Origin: CBDCWA01 sp965223255 | Lineage (GTDB): Bacteria; Pseudomonadota; Alphaproteobacteria; Rhizobiales; Hyphomicrobiaceae | DNA length: 64,000 nucleotides | Direction: 5' to 3' | Assembly (NCBI GenBank): GCA_965223255.1 | Contig: CBDCWA010000004.1 | Span: forward strand, 1,550,001 to 1,614,000 | Shown here: piece by piece, positions 17,930 through 27,124 of the stretch | How the letters are laid out: every line of letters starts with the position of its first letter | Numbering within the stretch: position 1 is the stretch's first letter | Notes under the pieces: generated by a model | Seen by the model: the letters and a program-made list of their open reading frames with translations, nothing else | What the model was told of the DNA's origin: nothing | Database searches by the model: none | Position numbers and translations under genes: made by a program

Positions 17930-20302
17930 TCATCTGATTGGCATGCGCACCCGAATACCGGCGCTCCAGTTAACCGCATCGTCGTCGCTCAATTGCGTTC
18001 CCACCTGCGTACCAATCACACCAAATGGCGAACCGCCAGCCTCGTCATTGTTGTTGAGCGCAACTTTCGGCACATGGCTCAGATATTCGGCCTTACCATA
18101 AATCGAAACCACCCCCCAGCCGACGGACTTGGAAAGGTCGAGCTTTAGCCCGCCGATGAAGGCCACGTCATCCATACCCGCATCGACCGCCCCGCGCTCG
18201 ATTACAAAGGCCGGACCGCCCACCGGGACATAAGCCTGATACCGTCCCTCGTAAGACGTGTGTGCATAGTAGATCCCGGCCTGCGCATCGACTGACAACG
18301 TCAAGCCGCGCCCGATCGGGAAAGCCCGCTCATAGCCGATAAACCCGCCGTAATAATAAGTATCGAGCCGCTCATTGTAGTCGACCGGATCTGGCACACC
18401 GAGGTCAATCGCGTGGAGATCCGTCTTTTGATTGAGACCGCGAAAACCGAGCCCGAACCGAAAAGGCGTCAAATACTTGTAGCCGCCGCCATCCTTCAGG
18501 CCACCTTGCGCCCAGCGCCCAAGCGTGGCATCGAGTTCCACTCCCCAATAGTGGACAAGCTTGCGCGTTGTGGTCTGCAAATCGCCGAACGGCCCGGTAT
18601 TGTTCTCACTCCCAAGATCGAAATCGACGATATTGACGAATGCGCAATCGGTCGTCGCAGTAAATCGGCAACTGGAATGCTGCTTATTGTCGAAGTGAGT
18701 GTAGAAACCGCCAACGCTAAAACTCAACCATTTGCCATTGGCAAAAGCATGCTCACCAAATTTTCGCAGTTTCAGGTCGAGACGGATACCGTCAATATCA
18801 CCGTCATGATCTTCAAGTTGGCCTAACGCGGTATCGAACAGCGCACCTCCAACCACTGTGGTCATGTGGGTGCCCGGCAAATTCATGTATGAATAACCGA
18901 CAGCAAAATCCAATTCTGCACCGCGCGGCAAGCGCCAACGCATATCTTCCAAATAGGTAGGCCCCGCCGCGCCAACATCCTTTGTAGAGCCAGCCTTGAT
19001 CGACTTTGGCTGACCACCGAAGGTTGTTCTGGTCCCAATTCCCATTTTCAGGCGCTCATATTCGGAATCGCTGCGATCCTCTTGAACATGTTCGTAGAGG
19101 AAACCCCAATAGAACTGGGTATAGGGAGTCAGTGCATAGCTCAATTCGCTTGCCACCTGACGGCGACGAACCAACGGTATATCGCCGATCTCATCGATCG
19201 TCTCACGCTTAGCAACCACGTTGAGAGACCAACGATTTACCGGAACATAGGAAAACCCGAGGCGGTAGGCCTTGATATCGGCAAGCCGCGATACCGGCGA
19301 TGATGGCTCCCCGATGGTTCGATCTATACCACCTGTCATCTTAAAAAATGGCGACGGGCGCCAGGTCACACTTGCATCAAAATAATTCGAGTGAAATTGA
19401 CGGATTGTCGGATCATCGATTTCCCGCCAATTCCACCGCCAACCGATATCAAATTGCAGCGATCGGGATGGCGTGACACGCAGACCACCTTTGGCAAAAT
19501 AATCATGGCCGTCGCGATCGACGAGCGAGGTATCGGCTTGGTTGGTGTAATCGACCTCGGCGGCAGAAAATTCGGTATATGGCGCTAACCAGACATTATT
19601 GCCGATCAACAAGCCGGCAGAAATTTCTTTACGCGTGGCATCGAACGTTGTTCCCCGAAAGAACGGCAAAAGACCGACAGGCGTACCAGTTGGTACAGTC
19701 GGATCGCCCAGGTATTGAATGTCGAGATAGCGCGCGCGAACAAAACTCGTAATCGTTTTATTTCGGTAAGCGAGTTCTGTGAACCCACCCCCAACCCGTT
19801 CCGGTATGAAGTCAATCTCATCCTGACGAAAAAGCCCGCCGCTCGACAACGTCAAACCAGGCGCCAGAGCAAAGACCCAATTGCCGCTGACACCAGCTTC
19901 CCAGCGGTCATCACGAATCGTATCATCAGAAAGCTTGAGCGCGCTTCCCGAAACCACAACACGGCCAGCAGAGCGCTTGTTGATCTTCGCAATGGCAACC
20001 GCACCACCAGTGCGCCCATAAGCTGTTTCGGTTTCGGCGAGATTGCGATCGGGGTTACCATCATGCCCGACCTCGCCATAGATCGTCGGCGTGACGATAA
20101 AGCCAGAAGAGGTGGTGTAGCCAGGAACCGCGCCGAAGGCTGCTGCCCCCTGACCTTTCAATTGTTTTGCTGTATCACGAAACGGCTGATCACCGCTGTT
20201 TAAGACCTGTGCCTCGACGCGATCGATTAATGACGCCAAAACTATTGTTGAAATAACTGCACACGAAATCAATCCGCCGGAGGAAGCGCGTCTTAGAAAC
20301 AT
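17930..20302 (-). CDS. Predicted 790-residue outer-membrane beta-barrel protein
   Basis: I do not recognise a named family. A signal peptide is clear (hydrophobic core, VEA at residues 29-31 before the cut). The mature protein is a long series of short amphipathic strands with alternating aromatic and small residues, many Asp/Gly turns, and repeats of the WRP..F and GGFYTHF kind. That is typical of outer-membrane beta-barrels. At about 760 mature residues it is large for a simple porin. It has no plug domain or TonB box that I can see, and ends in Arg rather than Phe. GGGGGAT lies 5 bases before the ATG. It is divergent from a small secreted-protein gene. Confidence 0.7.
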   Translation of the reverse strand: MFLRRASSGGLISCAVISTIVLASLIDRVEAQVLNSGDQPFRDTAKQLKGQGAAAFGAVPGYTTSSGFIVTPTIYGEVGHDGNPDRNLAETETAYGRTGGAVAIAKINKRSAGRVVVSGSALKLSDDTIRDDRWEAGVSGNWVFALAPGLTLSSGGLFRQDEIDFIPERVGGGFTELAYRNKTITSFVRARYLDIQYLGDPTVPTGTPVGLLPFFRGTTFDATRKEISAGLLIGNNVWLAPYTEFSAAEVDYTNQADTSLVDRDGHDYFAKGGLRVTPSRSLQFDIGWRWNWREIDDPTIRQFHSNYFDASVTWRPSPFFKMTGGIDRTIGEPSSPVSRLADIKAYRLGFSYVPVNRWSLNVVAKRETIDEIGDIPLVRRRQVASELSYALTPYTQFYWGFLYEHVQEDRSDSEYERLKMGIGTRTTFGGQPKSIKAGSTKDVGAAGPTYLEDMRWRLPRGAELDFAVGYSYMNLPGTHMTTVVGGALFDTALGQLEDHDGDIDGIRLDLKLRKFGEHAFANGKWLSFSVGGFYTHFDNKQHSSCRFTATTDCAFVNIVDFDLGSENNTGPFGDLQTTTRKLVHYWGVELDATLGRWAQGGLKDGGGYKYLTPFRFGLGFRGLNQKTDLHAIDLGVPDPVDYNERLDTYYYGGFIGYERAFPIGRGLTLSVDAQAGIYYAHTSYEGRYQAYVPVGGPAFVIERGAVDAGMDDVAFIGGLKLDLSKSVGWGVVSIYGKAEYLSHVPKVALNNNDEAGGSPFGVIGTQVGTQLSDDDAVNWSAGIRVRMPIR

Positions 20303-20530
20303 CGACTATCCCCCAATAATCAAATTTTGACGCACTAACGACAGGGACTGAATTGGTCACGATTCGGAGACATGCACAACCAACGCACAAATTAGAAACA
20401 CAGTTATTTTTGAGGATCGAGTCAAATTCACCACAATTGGGAAAAGTAAAAAAAGCAAATAAAAACTAAACAGTTATCCCTAAGAGCGGGTAAATGTTGT
20501 CTTAAAACTGGACCAGCCATTTAGATCTCG

Positions 20531-20546
20531 TTGGGAATTATCCCAA
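20531..20546. promoter_or_regulatory. Palindromic site upstream of small secreted-protein gene
   Basis: TTGGGA-ATTA-TCCCAA is a perfect inverted repeat with 6-base arms and a 4-base spacer. It ends 24 bases before the ATG of the secreted-protein gene. It could be an operator or part of a 5' UTR structure. No factor is known for it. A half-site-like TTGGGA also occurs further upstream near 20437. Confidence 0.35.
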
Positions 20547-20570
20547 AATTGTACAAACGGTGAGGTCCAT

Positions 20571-20936
20571 ATGAAAACCAAACTCCTAATTGCAACTGTT
20601 GCAGCTTTGGCAGTTGCATCTACCGCAGCAAATGCTGGCGGCTTCCGTTATGCGAGTGTCGGCGGCAACTTCGGCACCTGGGCATATTCTGACGGCCAGG
20701 CCGGTGGCTCCGCTGCCATCATTGGCCTCGGCATTGGCGCGGCAGGGTCCGAGAGCGCCGCTACGAGCGAAGCCTGGAAGGGCTACTACTCGTCTGGCTC
20801 TTCAGCTGCTGCCGCTAATGTTTCCCAGTTCCAAGGTCTGGGCATCGGGGTCGCCAAGTCAACGTCGAGCGCTGTTGCTGGCTCGGGTGTTGGCTATGGC
20901 ATCGGCTTCAAGCTGGGTGGGATCAGCCATCGCTGA
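20571..20936 (+). CDS. Small secreted Gly/Ser/Ala-rich protein
   Basis: This 121-residue protein has no family that I recognise. A clear signal peptide (residues 1-22, ending ANA) precedes a mature chain of about 99 residues. The mature chain is very rich in Gly, Ser and Ala, with aromatic residues scattered at intervals, as in extracellular fibre-forming or surface proteins. There are no cysteines. GGTGAGG lies just before the ATG. The mature N-terminus GGF is shared with the secreted protein encoded 230 bases downstream. A strong hairpin follows the stop codon. It is probably a surface or biofilm component, but this is inference. Confidence 0.75.
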   Translation: MKTKLLIATVAALAVASTAANAGGFRYASVGGNFGTWAYSDGQAGGSAAIIGLGIGAAGSESAATSEAWKGYYSSGSSAAAANVSQFQGLGIGVAKSTSSAVAGSGVGYGIGFKLGGISHR

Positions 20937-20976
20937 TCGAACCGACGCCTCCTAATACCGGAGGGCTGTACCGGTA

Positions 20977-21010
20977 GGGGGCTGTCGGGTGCGAACCACC
21001 CACAGCCCCC
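20977..21010 (+). terminator. Strong hairpin after secreted-protein gene
   Basis: GGGGGCTGT C GGGTG and CACCC ACAGCCCCC form a 14-base-pair stem with one bulged C and a CGAAC loop, 40 bases after the stop codon. No T-run follows, so it may be a weak terminator or an mRNA 3'-end stabiliser that raises levels of the upstream transcript. Confidence 0.6.
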
Positions 21011-21165
21011 ACTCATCCGCCGACGAGAAACCGATACCGCCTTTCCAAAACCAGAGACGATTGCTCACGCGCACACCAGCGCAAATTCAAACAGCCCCCG
21101 AGTAAAGCCAACTGAGCAAATTGATCAATCAAAAGCTACTGCCAGTCAGGCTTGGAGTAAGTTCA

Positions 21166-21714
21166 ATGATTTTAGAGTTTTCGCGTACATCGATTCTTGG
21201 CGCAGGGCTCGCTATGGCTTTGTCATCGACAGCCATGGCCGGCGGATTTTCCAAGAACACCGGTTTCGGCACCTTCGGCGGCGCCAATTCGCAAACCAAA
21301 ATTAAGATCAAAAGCGGTTATGTTAATTACCGCAGTTCGACCTACGCGGACGCCCGCGTGAGAAGCCTATACGGCGGTAAAATCCTTGAAGCCGACGCTG
21401 AAGCCGGCAACCATACGTCCTACACAGTCGACGGTGACTCCCGCTACAAGCAGTGGAAAAAGGCCAAGGCCAAAGTCTACGCCAAAGGCGGAAATGTCAT
21501 GGCCAAATCACGTTCCGAGAATTACGTGACGATCCAAGTCGGCGGCAAGGCCTACATTGTCACTAAGGAAGTTGCCCGTGCGATGGCGCGCTTTACGCCG
21601 CTCGGCACGACGGCTGCCGCTGATAGCACCGTCAGTGTCGAAAGCACCAGCACCGGCTATTTGCACACCGTCACCGGCAGCTCGAGCAAAGCCACCGTCC
21701 GCGTCAAGAATTAA
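21166..21714 (+). CDS. Secreted protein of unknown function
   Basis: This 182-residue protein has no family that I recognise. A signal peptide ends at AMA (residue 25) before GGFSKNTGFGTFGG, a start like that of the preceding secreted protein. The rest is basic, Ser/Thr/Lys-rich and strand-like (IKIKSGYVNYRSSTYADARV), without cysteines, with a C-terminal Ser/Thr-rich tail. GGAGTAAG lies 5 bases before the ATG at 21166; the frame is open to 21121 but without a leader. A bidirectional terminator follows. It is probably a cell-surface or matrix component. Confidence 0.72.
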   Translation: MILEFSRTSILGAGLAMALSSTAMAGGFSKNTGFGTFGGANSQTKIKIKSGYVNYRSSTYADARVRSLYGGKILEADAEAGNHTSYTVDGDSRYKQWKKAKAKVYAKGGNVMAKSRSENYVTIQVGGKAYIVTKEVARAMARFTPLGTTAAADSTVSVESTSTGYLHTVTGSSSKATVRVKN

Positions 21715-21763
21715 CCGACGCGCAACAATTCAACACGACTACGGTTTTCTCCAGACCAACGCA

Positions 21764-21798
21764 AAAACGCCCCACGCAATTGAAGCGTAGGGCGTTTT
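21764..21798. terminator. Bidirectional intrinsic terminator
   Basis: AAAACGCCCCACGC pairs with GCGTAGGGCGTTTT around an AATTGAA loop, with one C/A mismatch. The stem ends in T-runs on both strands. It lies between the secreted-protein gene and the convergent luciferase-like gene and can serve both. Confidence 0.85.
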
Positions 21799-21824
21799 CG
21801 TTAGTGGGCGCTCTTAAAATCGTT

Positions 21825-23003
21825 CTATTCTGCCGCGGCCGCATTAGCAACATTGACGGTTGCAGGCAGATCCCGGATCGCGGGATACACCTCTTTGGCA
21901 AACAACTCAATATTTGCAACGGTTGTCTTGTGATCCATGTGCCCCGCCTGCATCATCATCAACAAATGATCGAAACCGCCGACGCGATCATACTGCTGCC
22001 GGATCTGCTCAATGACCGAATCGGGTTTCCCATAGATCAACACGCCCTGTTCCTTTAATTGATCGAGTTCTAAGGCACGCATACCGTCGGTGCGGGTTGC
22101 ACGGGCATCCATTTCATTGCGCAGCGCCATCACATTGAAGGCCACCGGCACGTATCCTGGTGGATTTCTAAATTGCGGCTCAACCTTCGCTTTGAGGTAC
22201 CAAGTCAACTGGCGTGCACCGGCCTCGGCATCTGCATCGTTGTCACTTACAAAAACCAGCGGCATAAAGGCCAATCCACCTCCGCCCGGCTGCCCGTTCG
22301 GCTTATAGGCCCCGCGATAAGCATCGAAAAGCGTCTTCACTTTTTGATAGGGTTGCAGGAACGTCGCAAAGATAAAACCCTTGCCGGCCGCCTTCTTGAC
22401 GCTCTCGACATCGCTTGATCCGGTCACCCATACCGGCGGGTGCGGCGACTGATAGGGCCTTGGCCAAACATTGATTGCCCGCTTATGGGTAAACCGCCCT
22501 TCAAAGTTGAACGGGCCATCATGCGTGGTCCATGCCTTAACGCACAAGTCCACACCTTCCCACAGCCGTTCAAGCGTCTGCGAGGGAATAGTGTTGGCTG
22601 CGAAAATTTCATAAGGTACGCCCCGCACGAAGCCGGCATGCAAGCGGCCGCGTGAAATACAATCGACCATCGCCATTTCTTCTGCGATGCGGATTGGATC
22701 GCCGCGATTGGCAATCGGATTTCCGAGTATGCAGATCTGAGCCTTGTCGGTCACGCGCGCGAGCACTGCGCACGACAAGGGTGCAGCAGCATTAATGCAG
22801 GTCGCCGTCTGGTGGTGTTCATTGACCATCAGATCGAGCCCAGCCTCGGCGGCCGCGATATGATCGTCATAATACCGATTGTAGAGATCGGCGCCGATCT
22901 TGGGGTCGAAATAACTGCTCGGCAGGTTGACCCGGATCGATGACAATTCCTCAAACGGCGGTAAATCCGGATAGGGAAATTCGGTAAAAAACCAGGCACG
23001 CAT
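21825..23003 (-). CDS. LLM-class flavin-dependent oxidoreductase (second copy)
   Basis: This 392-residue luciferase-like oxidoreductase has NEHHQT near residue 61, GDPIRIAEEMAMVDCISRGR near residue 105 and a HPPVWVTGSSD stretch. It is longer than and clearly distinct from the copy at 2.2 kb. Such enzymes use reduced flavin for oxygenation of small molecules. GGGAGAG lies upstream of the ATG. It stands alone, convergent with the secreted-protein gene across the terminator, and upstream is a 508-base intergenic region with inverted repeats. The substrate is unknown. Confidence 0.87.
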   Translation of the reverse strand: MRAWFFTEFPYPDLPPFEELSSIRVNLPSSYFDPKIGADLYNRYYDDHIAAAEAGLDLMVNEHHQTATCINAAAPLSCAVLARVTDKAQICILGNPIANRGDPIRIAEEMAMVDCISRGRLHAGFVRGVPYEIFAANTIPSQTLERLWEGVDLCVKAWTTHDGPFNFEGRFTHKRAINVWPRPYQSPHPPVWVTGSSDVESVKKAAGKGFIFATFLQPYQKVKTLFDAYRGAYKPNGQPGGGGLAFMPLVFVSDNDADAEAGARQLTWYLKAKVEPQFRNPPGYVPVAFNVMALRNEMDARATRTDGMRALELDQLKEQGVLIYGKPDSVIEQIRQQYDRVGGFDHLLMMMQAGHMDHKTTVANIELFAKEVYPAIRDLPATVNVANAAAAE

Positions 23004-23213
23004 GCGTAGATCTCTCCCGTGTTCTCACGATCGGAGCGCACTATAGCGCTTCGCCGTCCGCCCTAGAAGGCCCTTCGCCCGCGAACGTTGGGCAACAATT
23101 TAGACAAATACACGCCGCTGACAATGCCACAACCGGCCGGTAGACAATAAATCGCGGCCCGAAGCGACAAGATTGTCGATTAAACGCCCCATTGCGGCAC
23201 TTCGAGCCCAATG

Positions 23214-23291
23214 CTAGTGAGGTGGATCAGAAGCTCGTTCTCCATGTGCGGTTGGCTCTGAAACGTACTTCTGATCCGAAAACCTCACTAG
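23214..23291. repeat. Inverted repeat 1 (long stem-loop)
   Basis: CTAGTGAGG pairs with CCTCACTAG at the outside and GGATCAGAAG pairs with CTTCTGATCC inside, with only a small bulge (T against GAAAA). The 34-base loop holds CTCGTTCTCCA. It resembles the neighbouring repeat in its inner sequence (ATCAGAAG then TCGT and CTCCA), so the two look like copies of one element. Confidence 0.7.
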
Positions 23292-23306
23292 AAACTTAAA
23301 CTTGCA

Positions 23307-23378
23307 AGTGTCCTTCTTGAATCAGAAGTTCGTCTCCAGGGTGCTGCAGATGGTAACGAAATTCTGGTTCAGGACACT
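23307..23378. repeat. Inverted repeat 2 (long stem-loop)
   Basis: AGTGTCCT pairs with AGGACACT outside, and GAATCAGAA pairs with TTCTGGTTC inside (one G-T pair), with TCTT bulged on the left. The inner part shares ATCAGAAG, TTCGT and CTCCAG with inverted repeat 1. ACTAG follows, matching the outer end of repeat 1. Confidence 0.65.
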
Positions 23379-23511
23379 AGATCATCGCGCCTTGAGTTCA
23401 AAGTCGCAGTCGGGTCAGCCCAAGCCAGGCGCAGCACCTGCAGCAGTGATGATGGGTATAGGTTAACTCCCCTCAAAAGTCCGCGACGGACGCAGAGAAA
23501 GAGAGCTTATC

Positions 23512-25305
23512 GTGACGCTATTCGGTCTGACTTTCCTCCAATGCGCCGCCTTCGCACTGATCATTGCCATGCTGGCCCTATTCATTTGGGACCGCTGGCG
23601 CTACGATGTGGTCGCGATAATGATCCTCCTGGCTGCGATTTTGATCGGCGTCGTCCCCGAACAAAAAGCGTTTAGCGGGTTTTCCAATCCGGTCATTGTG
23701 ATCATCGCCGCCGTACTCGTGGTCTCCAAAGCCATTTCGTTGTCAGGCATTCTCGATCGCGTCATGCGCGTGGTGATGCGCGACATCAAATCAACATCGC
23801 TGCAAGTTGGCGTCCTCACCTCCTGCGTCACCTTTTTGTCGGCGTTCGTGAAGAATGTCGGCACACTTGGCATTTTTATGCCGATCGCAATTCAGGTTGC
23901 GCGCCGCTCCAAACGCTCCACATCCATCTACCTGATGCCGCTCGCCTTTGGTTCATTGATCGGTGGGACAATCACCTTGATCGGCACCTCCCCCAATCTA
24001 CTAATCTCAACCGTCTCGAAAAGCGCCGGCGGAAGTGGCTATGGCCTGTTTGACTTCGCCTGGGTCGGTCTGCCGTTGTCGATCATTTCTGTCGCCTTCT
24101 TGATGATCGGCTGGCGCCTATTACCCCACGACCGCAAAGCGGCCAATGATGGCGACGAGGCCTTCGAAATTGAAAAATACACCACCGAACTAAAGATTAC
24201 CGAAGGCTCATCGCTCGTTGGCAAAGCCGTATTCGATCTCGAACACGCCGTCGAACAGAACGTGCTGGTCAGAGGCATCACCCGTGAGGGCGGGCACCAT
24301 TATATTCCCGACCGTTATTGGCCGCTCTATGCCGGCGATATTGTCACGGTACAGGCCGACGCTGAGGCCATGAAACAGCTGATCGATACAGCAAAGCTCG
24401 AGTTGGTGGGCGCTAAAGAAATCGAGCGCAGCACTGATGAACGCGACGAGTTAGGCATTGTCGAAGCGGTGATCGGCACAGATTCTGTTTTAATTGGCCA
24501 CACCCCCCAATCGATTAATTTGCGCCACCACTACGACGTTAACCTGCTCGCCGTATCGCGCGCTGGCCACAATCGCCACACCCGCCTCAATACCCACAAA
24601 TTTGCAGCCGGCGACGTTATCGCGCTCCAGGGCTGGCAAAAGGAGTTGAACGAGACACTCAGTGAGCTCAGCTGCCTGCCGCTAGCCGACCGCGCACTGT
24701 CATTCGGCCGCTCGCGCGACGGCCTTTTGTCGTTGACCATTTTGGCACTTGCAATGGTCGCGGTATCGATGAAGCTGGTTACCGTCGCCGTCGGCTTTTT
24801 TGCCTGCGCGGTCCTCGTCATTCTGCTCAAACAAATCTCTCTTAAGGAAGCCTATCATTCCATCGAGGGCCCGATCATCATTATGCTCGCCTGCCTGATA
24901 CCGGTTGGCGAAGGCTTAAAAGATACCGGTGCGACAGATGTCATTGGCAATTTGCTGGCAACGGTCTCATCGGACCTTCCCGGCTTTATGGCCATCGCGC
25001 TCATCCTGCTCGTGTCGATGATATTGACGCCCTTCCTGCATCACGCGGCAGCCGTTCTGGTACTCGGCCCAGTCGCCGCCGTGGTCGCCAAGAACCTCGG
25101 CTATAACATGGACCCCTTTTTGATGGCTGTCGCACTCGGGTGTGCCTGCGATTTTCTGACCCCCATCGGGCACCAGAACAACCTCCTGGTCATGGGCCCA
25201 GGCGGCTACAAATTCTCCGATTATTGGCGGCTCGGGCTCCCGCTGACCATCATGATCGTAGTGGTCGGAACGCCGCTGATCTTGTTGGCCTGGCCGCTGA
25301 ATTAG
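23512..25305 (+). CDS. SLC13/DASS-type permease with two TrkA-C domains
   Basis: This 597-residue protein is an inner-membrane permease of the sodium/sulfate or dicarboxylate type. The N-terminal half has about five membrane segments with IGGTITLIGTSPNLLIS, the family's substrate-site motif. Residues of about 215-390 are soluble and form two TrkA-C-like domains. The C-terminal half has further membrane segments and LTPIGHQNNLLVMGPG, the second SNT-like motif (quoted in part). The start is GTG with GAGAAAGAGAG upstream. Likely substrates are dicarboxylates or sulfate-like anions, not resolved. It converges with the EamA pseudogene. Confidence 0.88.
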   Translation: MTLFGLTFLQCAAFALIIAMLALFIWDRWRYDVVAIMILLAAILIGVVPEQKAFSGFSNPVIVIIAAVLVVSKAISLSGILDRVMRVVMRDIKSTSLQVGVLTSCVTFLSAFVKNVGTLGIFMPIAIQVARRSKRSTSIYLMPLAFGSLIGGTITLIGTSPNLLISTVSKSAGGSGYGLFDFAWVGLPLSIISVAFLMIGWRLLPHDRKAANDGDEAFEIEKYTTELKITEGSSLVGKAVFDLEHAVEQNVLVRGITREGGHHYIPDRYWPLYAGDIVTVQADAEAMKQLIDTAKLELVGAKEIERSTDERDELGIVEAVIGTDSVLIGHTPQSINLRHHYDVNLLAVSRAGHNRHTRLNTHKFAAGDVIALQGWQKELNETLSELSCLPLADRALSFGRSRDGLLSLTILALAMVAVSMKLVTVAVGFFACAVLVILLKQISLKEAYHSIEGPIIIMLACLIPVGEGLKDTGATDVIGNLLATVSSDLPGFMAIALILLVSMILTPFLHHAAAVLVLGPVAAVVAKNLGYNMDPFLMAVALGCACDFLTPIGHQNNLLVMGPGGYKFSDYWRLGLPLTIMIVVVGTPLILLAWPLN

Positions 25306-25324
25306 CATAGGTCCGGTTGCACAA

Positions 25325-26232
25325 CTAGGCTTTTGACGCTGGCTTGTCTGCGGCCTTGACGGCTCTCATCTCGCCCTGCGCCAATACGACGGCGCCCAAC
25401 GCAATGACGCCGGCACCGATCCAAATCCAGATTTCCGGAACATCACTGAACATCAAGAATCCGACGAGCGCTGCGATCGGCAACCGCGTATAGTGCAACA
25501 GCACCACAACAATCGCATCACCTTGAATATAAGCGCGCCCGAGTACGCGTTGGTTTAGCGCCTCGAACAAAGCAATCGCCGCCATCCAGCCCACCAACAC
25601 CAAAGTCGGCGTTGTCCAGACGAAATAAGCCGCCACCGCCGACACAGGAAAAATAGTCAGCATATTCCAGACCGCAACGGTGTCGGGATGTTCGGACTTC
25701 GATAACAGTTTACGGTTGATGGGATTCCAGCTTTGCGCAGCGATGACACCAAAAACGTAAAATACGCCAATGTTGATATCGATAAGCCCAGGTCGAATAT
25801 AATCGCGGCACCTGCAACACCCAAGACCAGGGCCGCGATCCGGTTTCCACTAAGCGCCTCGCCAAGCACGATCGCGGCAACGATAGACGCAAAAATCGGC
25901 CGCACGAAATGAATCGCCGTAATATCTGCGATCGGCATATGTTTAGCTGCAAAATAGAAGCACACAGCCGCGCAAAAAGCGATCAGGCCGCAAAGGATAT
26001 TGAGGCCCGGCCGTTTGGGCCTCAGATGTATGGACGGCTGTGTCACAATCAGCGGTGACAGCAACAGCATGCCGATCAGCGACCTGAAGAAAACGATCTC
26101 AAAAATATGCACGTCATTCGAGATGTGACGCACCACGGCCAACTGCATCACCGTCAAAAAACCTGACAGTATAATCCAGAATGCACATTGGATAACGGCT
26201 GGTGCGCCTTCAAAGCGGCCCCTGACGCTCAC
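25325..26232 (-). pseudogene. EamA/DMT-family transporter, frameshifted
   Basis: Two frames together encode a complete ten-helix EamA transporter of about 300 residues. The first frame (GTG at 26232) runs to ...VAGAAIIF and then reads DLGLS..., while the second frame resumes with RPGLIDINIGVFYVFGVIAA and continues to the stop at 25325. A single missing base near 25794-25798 explains the break. Either the gene is a recent pseudogene or the assembly has an error there. The intact protein would be an inner-membrane exporter of metabolites. No other damage is visible in it. Confidence 0.85.
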
Positions 26233-26305
26233 CGCGTTCGCTCCGCACCGCCCAATGCACCAATACCGGCTACTGTATCACGCGATTTAATTGTGCATCT
26301 CCTGG

Positions 26306-26890
26306 TCAACTGATCACGACCTCATGGCCATGACGTACGGCTGGGCGTTGCATCAGCTGATCCCGCCAGCGAACGATATTGGGATAGTCAGCAAGCTCAA
26401 GACCCTCATACGAAAAATTCGTGAACCGCAAAATCGCAACCATATCGGCGATCGAATAATCGCCGGCATAATACTCATTGTTACCGAGGTGTGTATTAAT
26501 GGAATCAAGAACGGAGCGCACTTGTGGTTCGAGATTTGGCGCATCCTTGAAGCACGAAAGCGTCACGGCAAGGTTGGTCGCATTAAAGAATACCCACCGC
26601 AGCACATCCCAGCGCTCACGCTCATTGCGGCCAAGAAACTTCCCGGTTTTCTCTGCGAGGTAGAGGAGGATTGCACTGGATTCCATCAACGCAAGTGGCT
26701 GACCACCAGGCCCATCGGGATCGACGATGACTGGCACTTTCCCACCAGGCGAGATCTTGCGATATTCAGGAGAATTGGAGAAATCACCATACGGATCGAC
26801 GGTGATCATTTTGTATTCGAGGCCGCATTCTTCCAGCATCACGATTGGCCGGCGGCCGTTCGGTGACTTCCAGGTATATAATTCGATCAT
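26306..26890 (-). CDS. Glutathione S-transferase family protein
   Basis: This 194-residue protein has an N-terminal thioredoxin-like domain (IELYTWKSPNGRRPIVMLEE) with PGGKVPVIVD and ESSAILLYLAEKTG, the glutathione-binding parts. A helical C-terminal domain containing SIADMVAIL follows. The SPNGRR start resembles the YfcG/YghU (Nu) type, which can reduce disulfides. CAGGGAG lies 6 bases before the ATG. It is divergent from the flavoprotein gene across 234 bases. The physiological substrate is unknown. Confidence 0.87.
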   Translation of the reverse strand: MIELYTWKSPNGRRPIVMLEECGLEYKMITVDPYGDFSNSPEYRKISPGGKVPVIVDPDGPGGQPLALMESSAILLYLAEKTGKFLGRNERERWDVLRWVFFNATNLAVTLSCFKDAPNLEPQVRSVLDSINTHLGNNEYYAGDYSIADMVAILRFTNFSYEGLELADYPNIVRWRDQLMQRPAVRHGHEVVIS

Positions 26891-27124
26891 TCCATACTCC
26901 CTGTTTTCAAACTGATTTTCGATCTCTCCGCGTTAAGTTGGAGCCGTTTGGCCAGTTTCAACTTAACGTATGTTGATCCCGCGATCAGCTAATCTTTACC
27001 GCTTGTCCGCGTCTCAGCCATAGCTGCCGACAGTGGCTTGGTTGATTGCGCCAGGTATGCTTTAACGAAACCGGAGCCAAAATACCAGCCGACGGCCAAC
27101 ACGATCGATAGGGAGATTCTGCCG

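Larger units (their letters stand above)
23004..23511. other. 508-base intergenic region with two structured repeats
   Basis: No gene is visible between the divergent luciferase-like and SLC13 genes. The middle holds two adjacent long inverted repeats (listed separately). The last 50 bases carry the ribosome site of the SLC13 gene. Promoters for both genes must lie here, but none is clear enough to place. Confidence 0.6.

Noticed and set aside
23214..23378. Calling the twin repeats an insertion sequence
   Set aside because: There is no transposase frame between or beside them and no target duplication that I can see.
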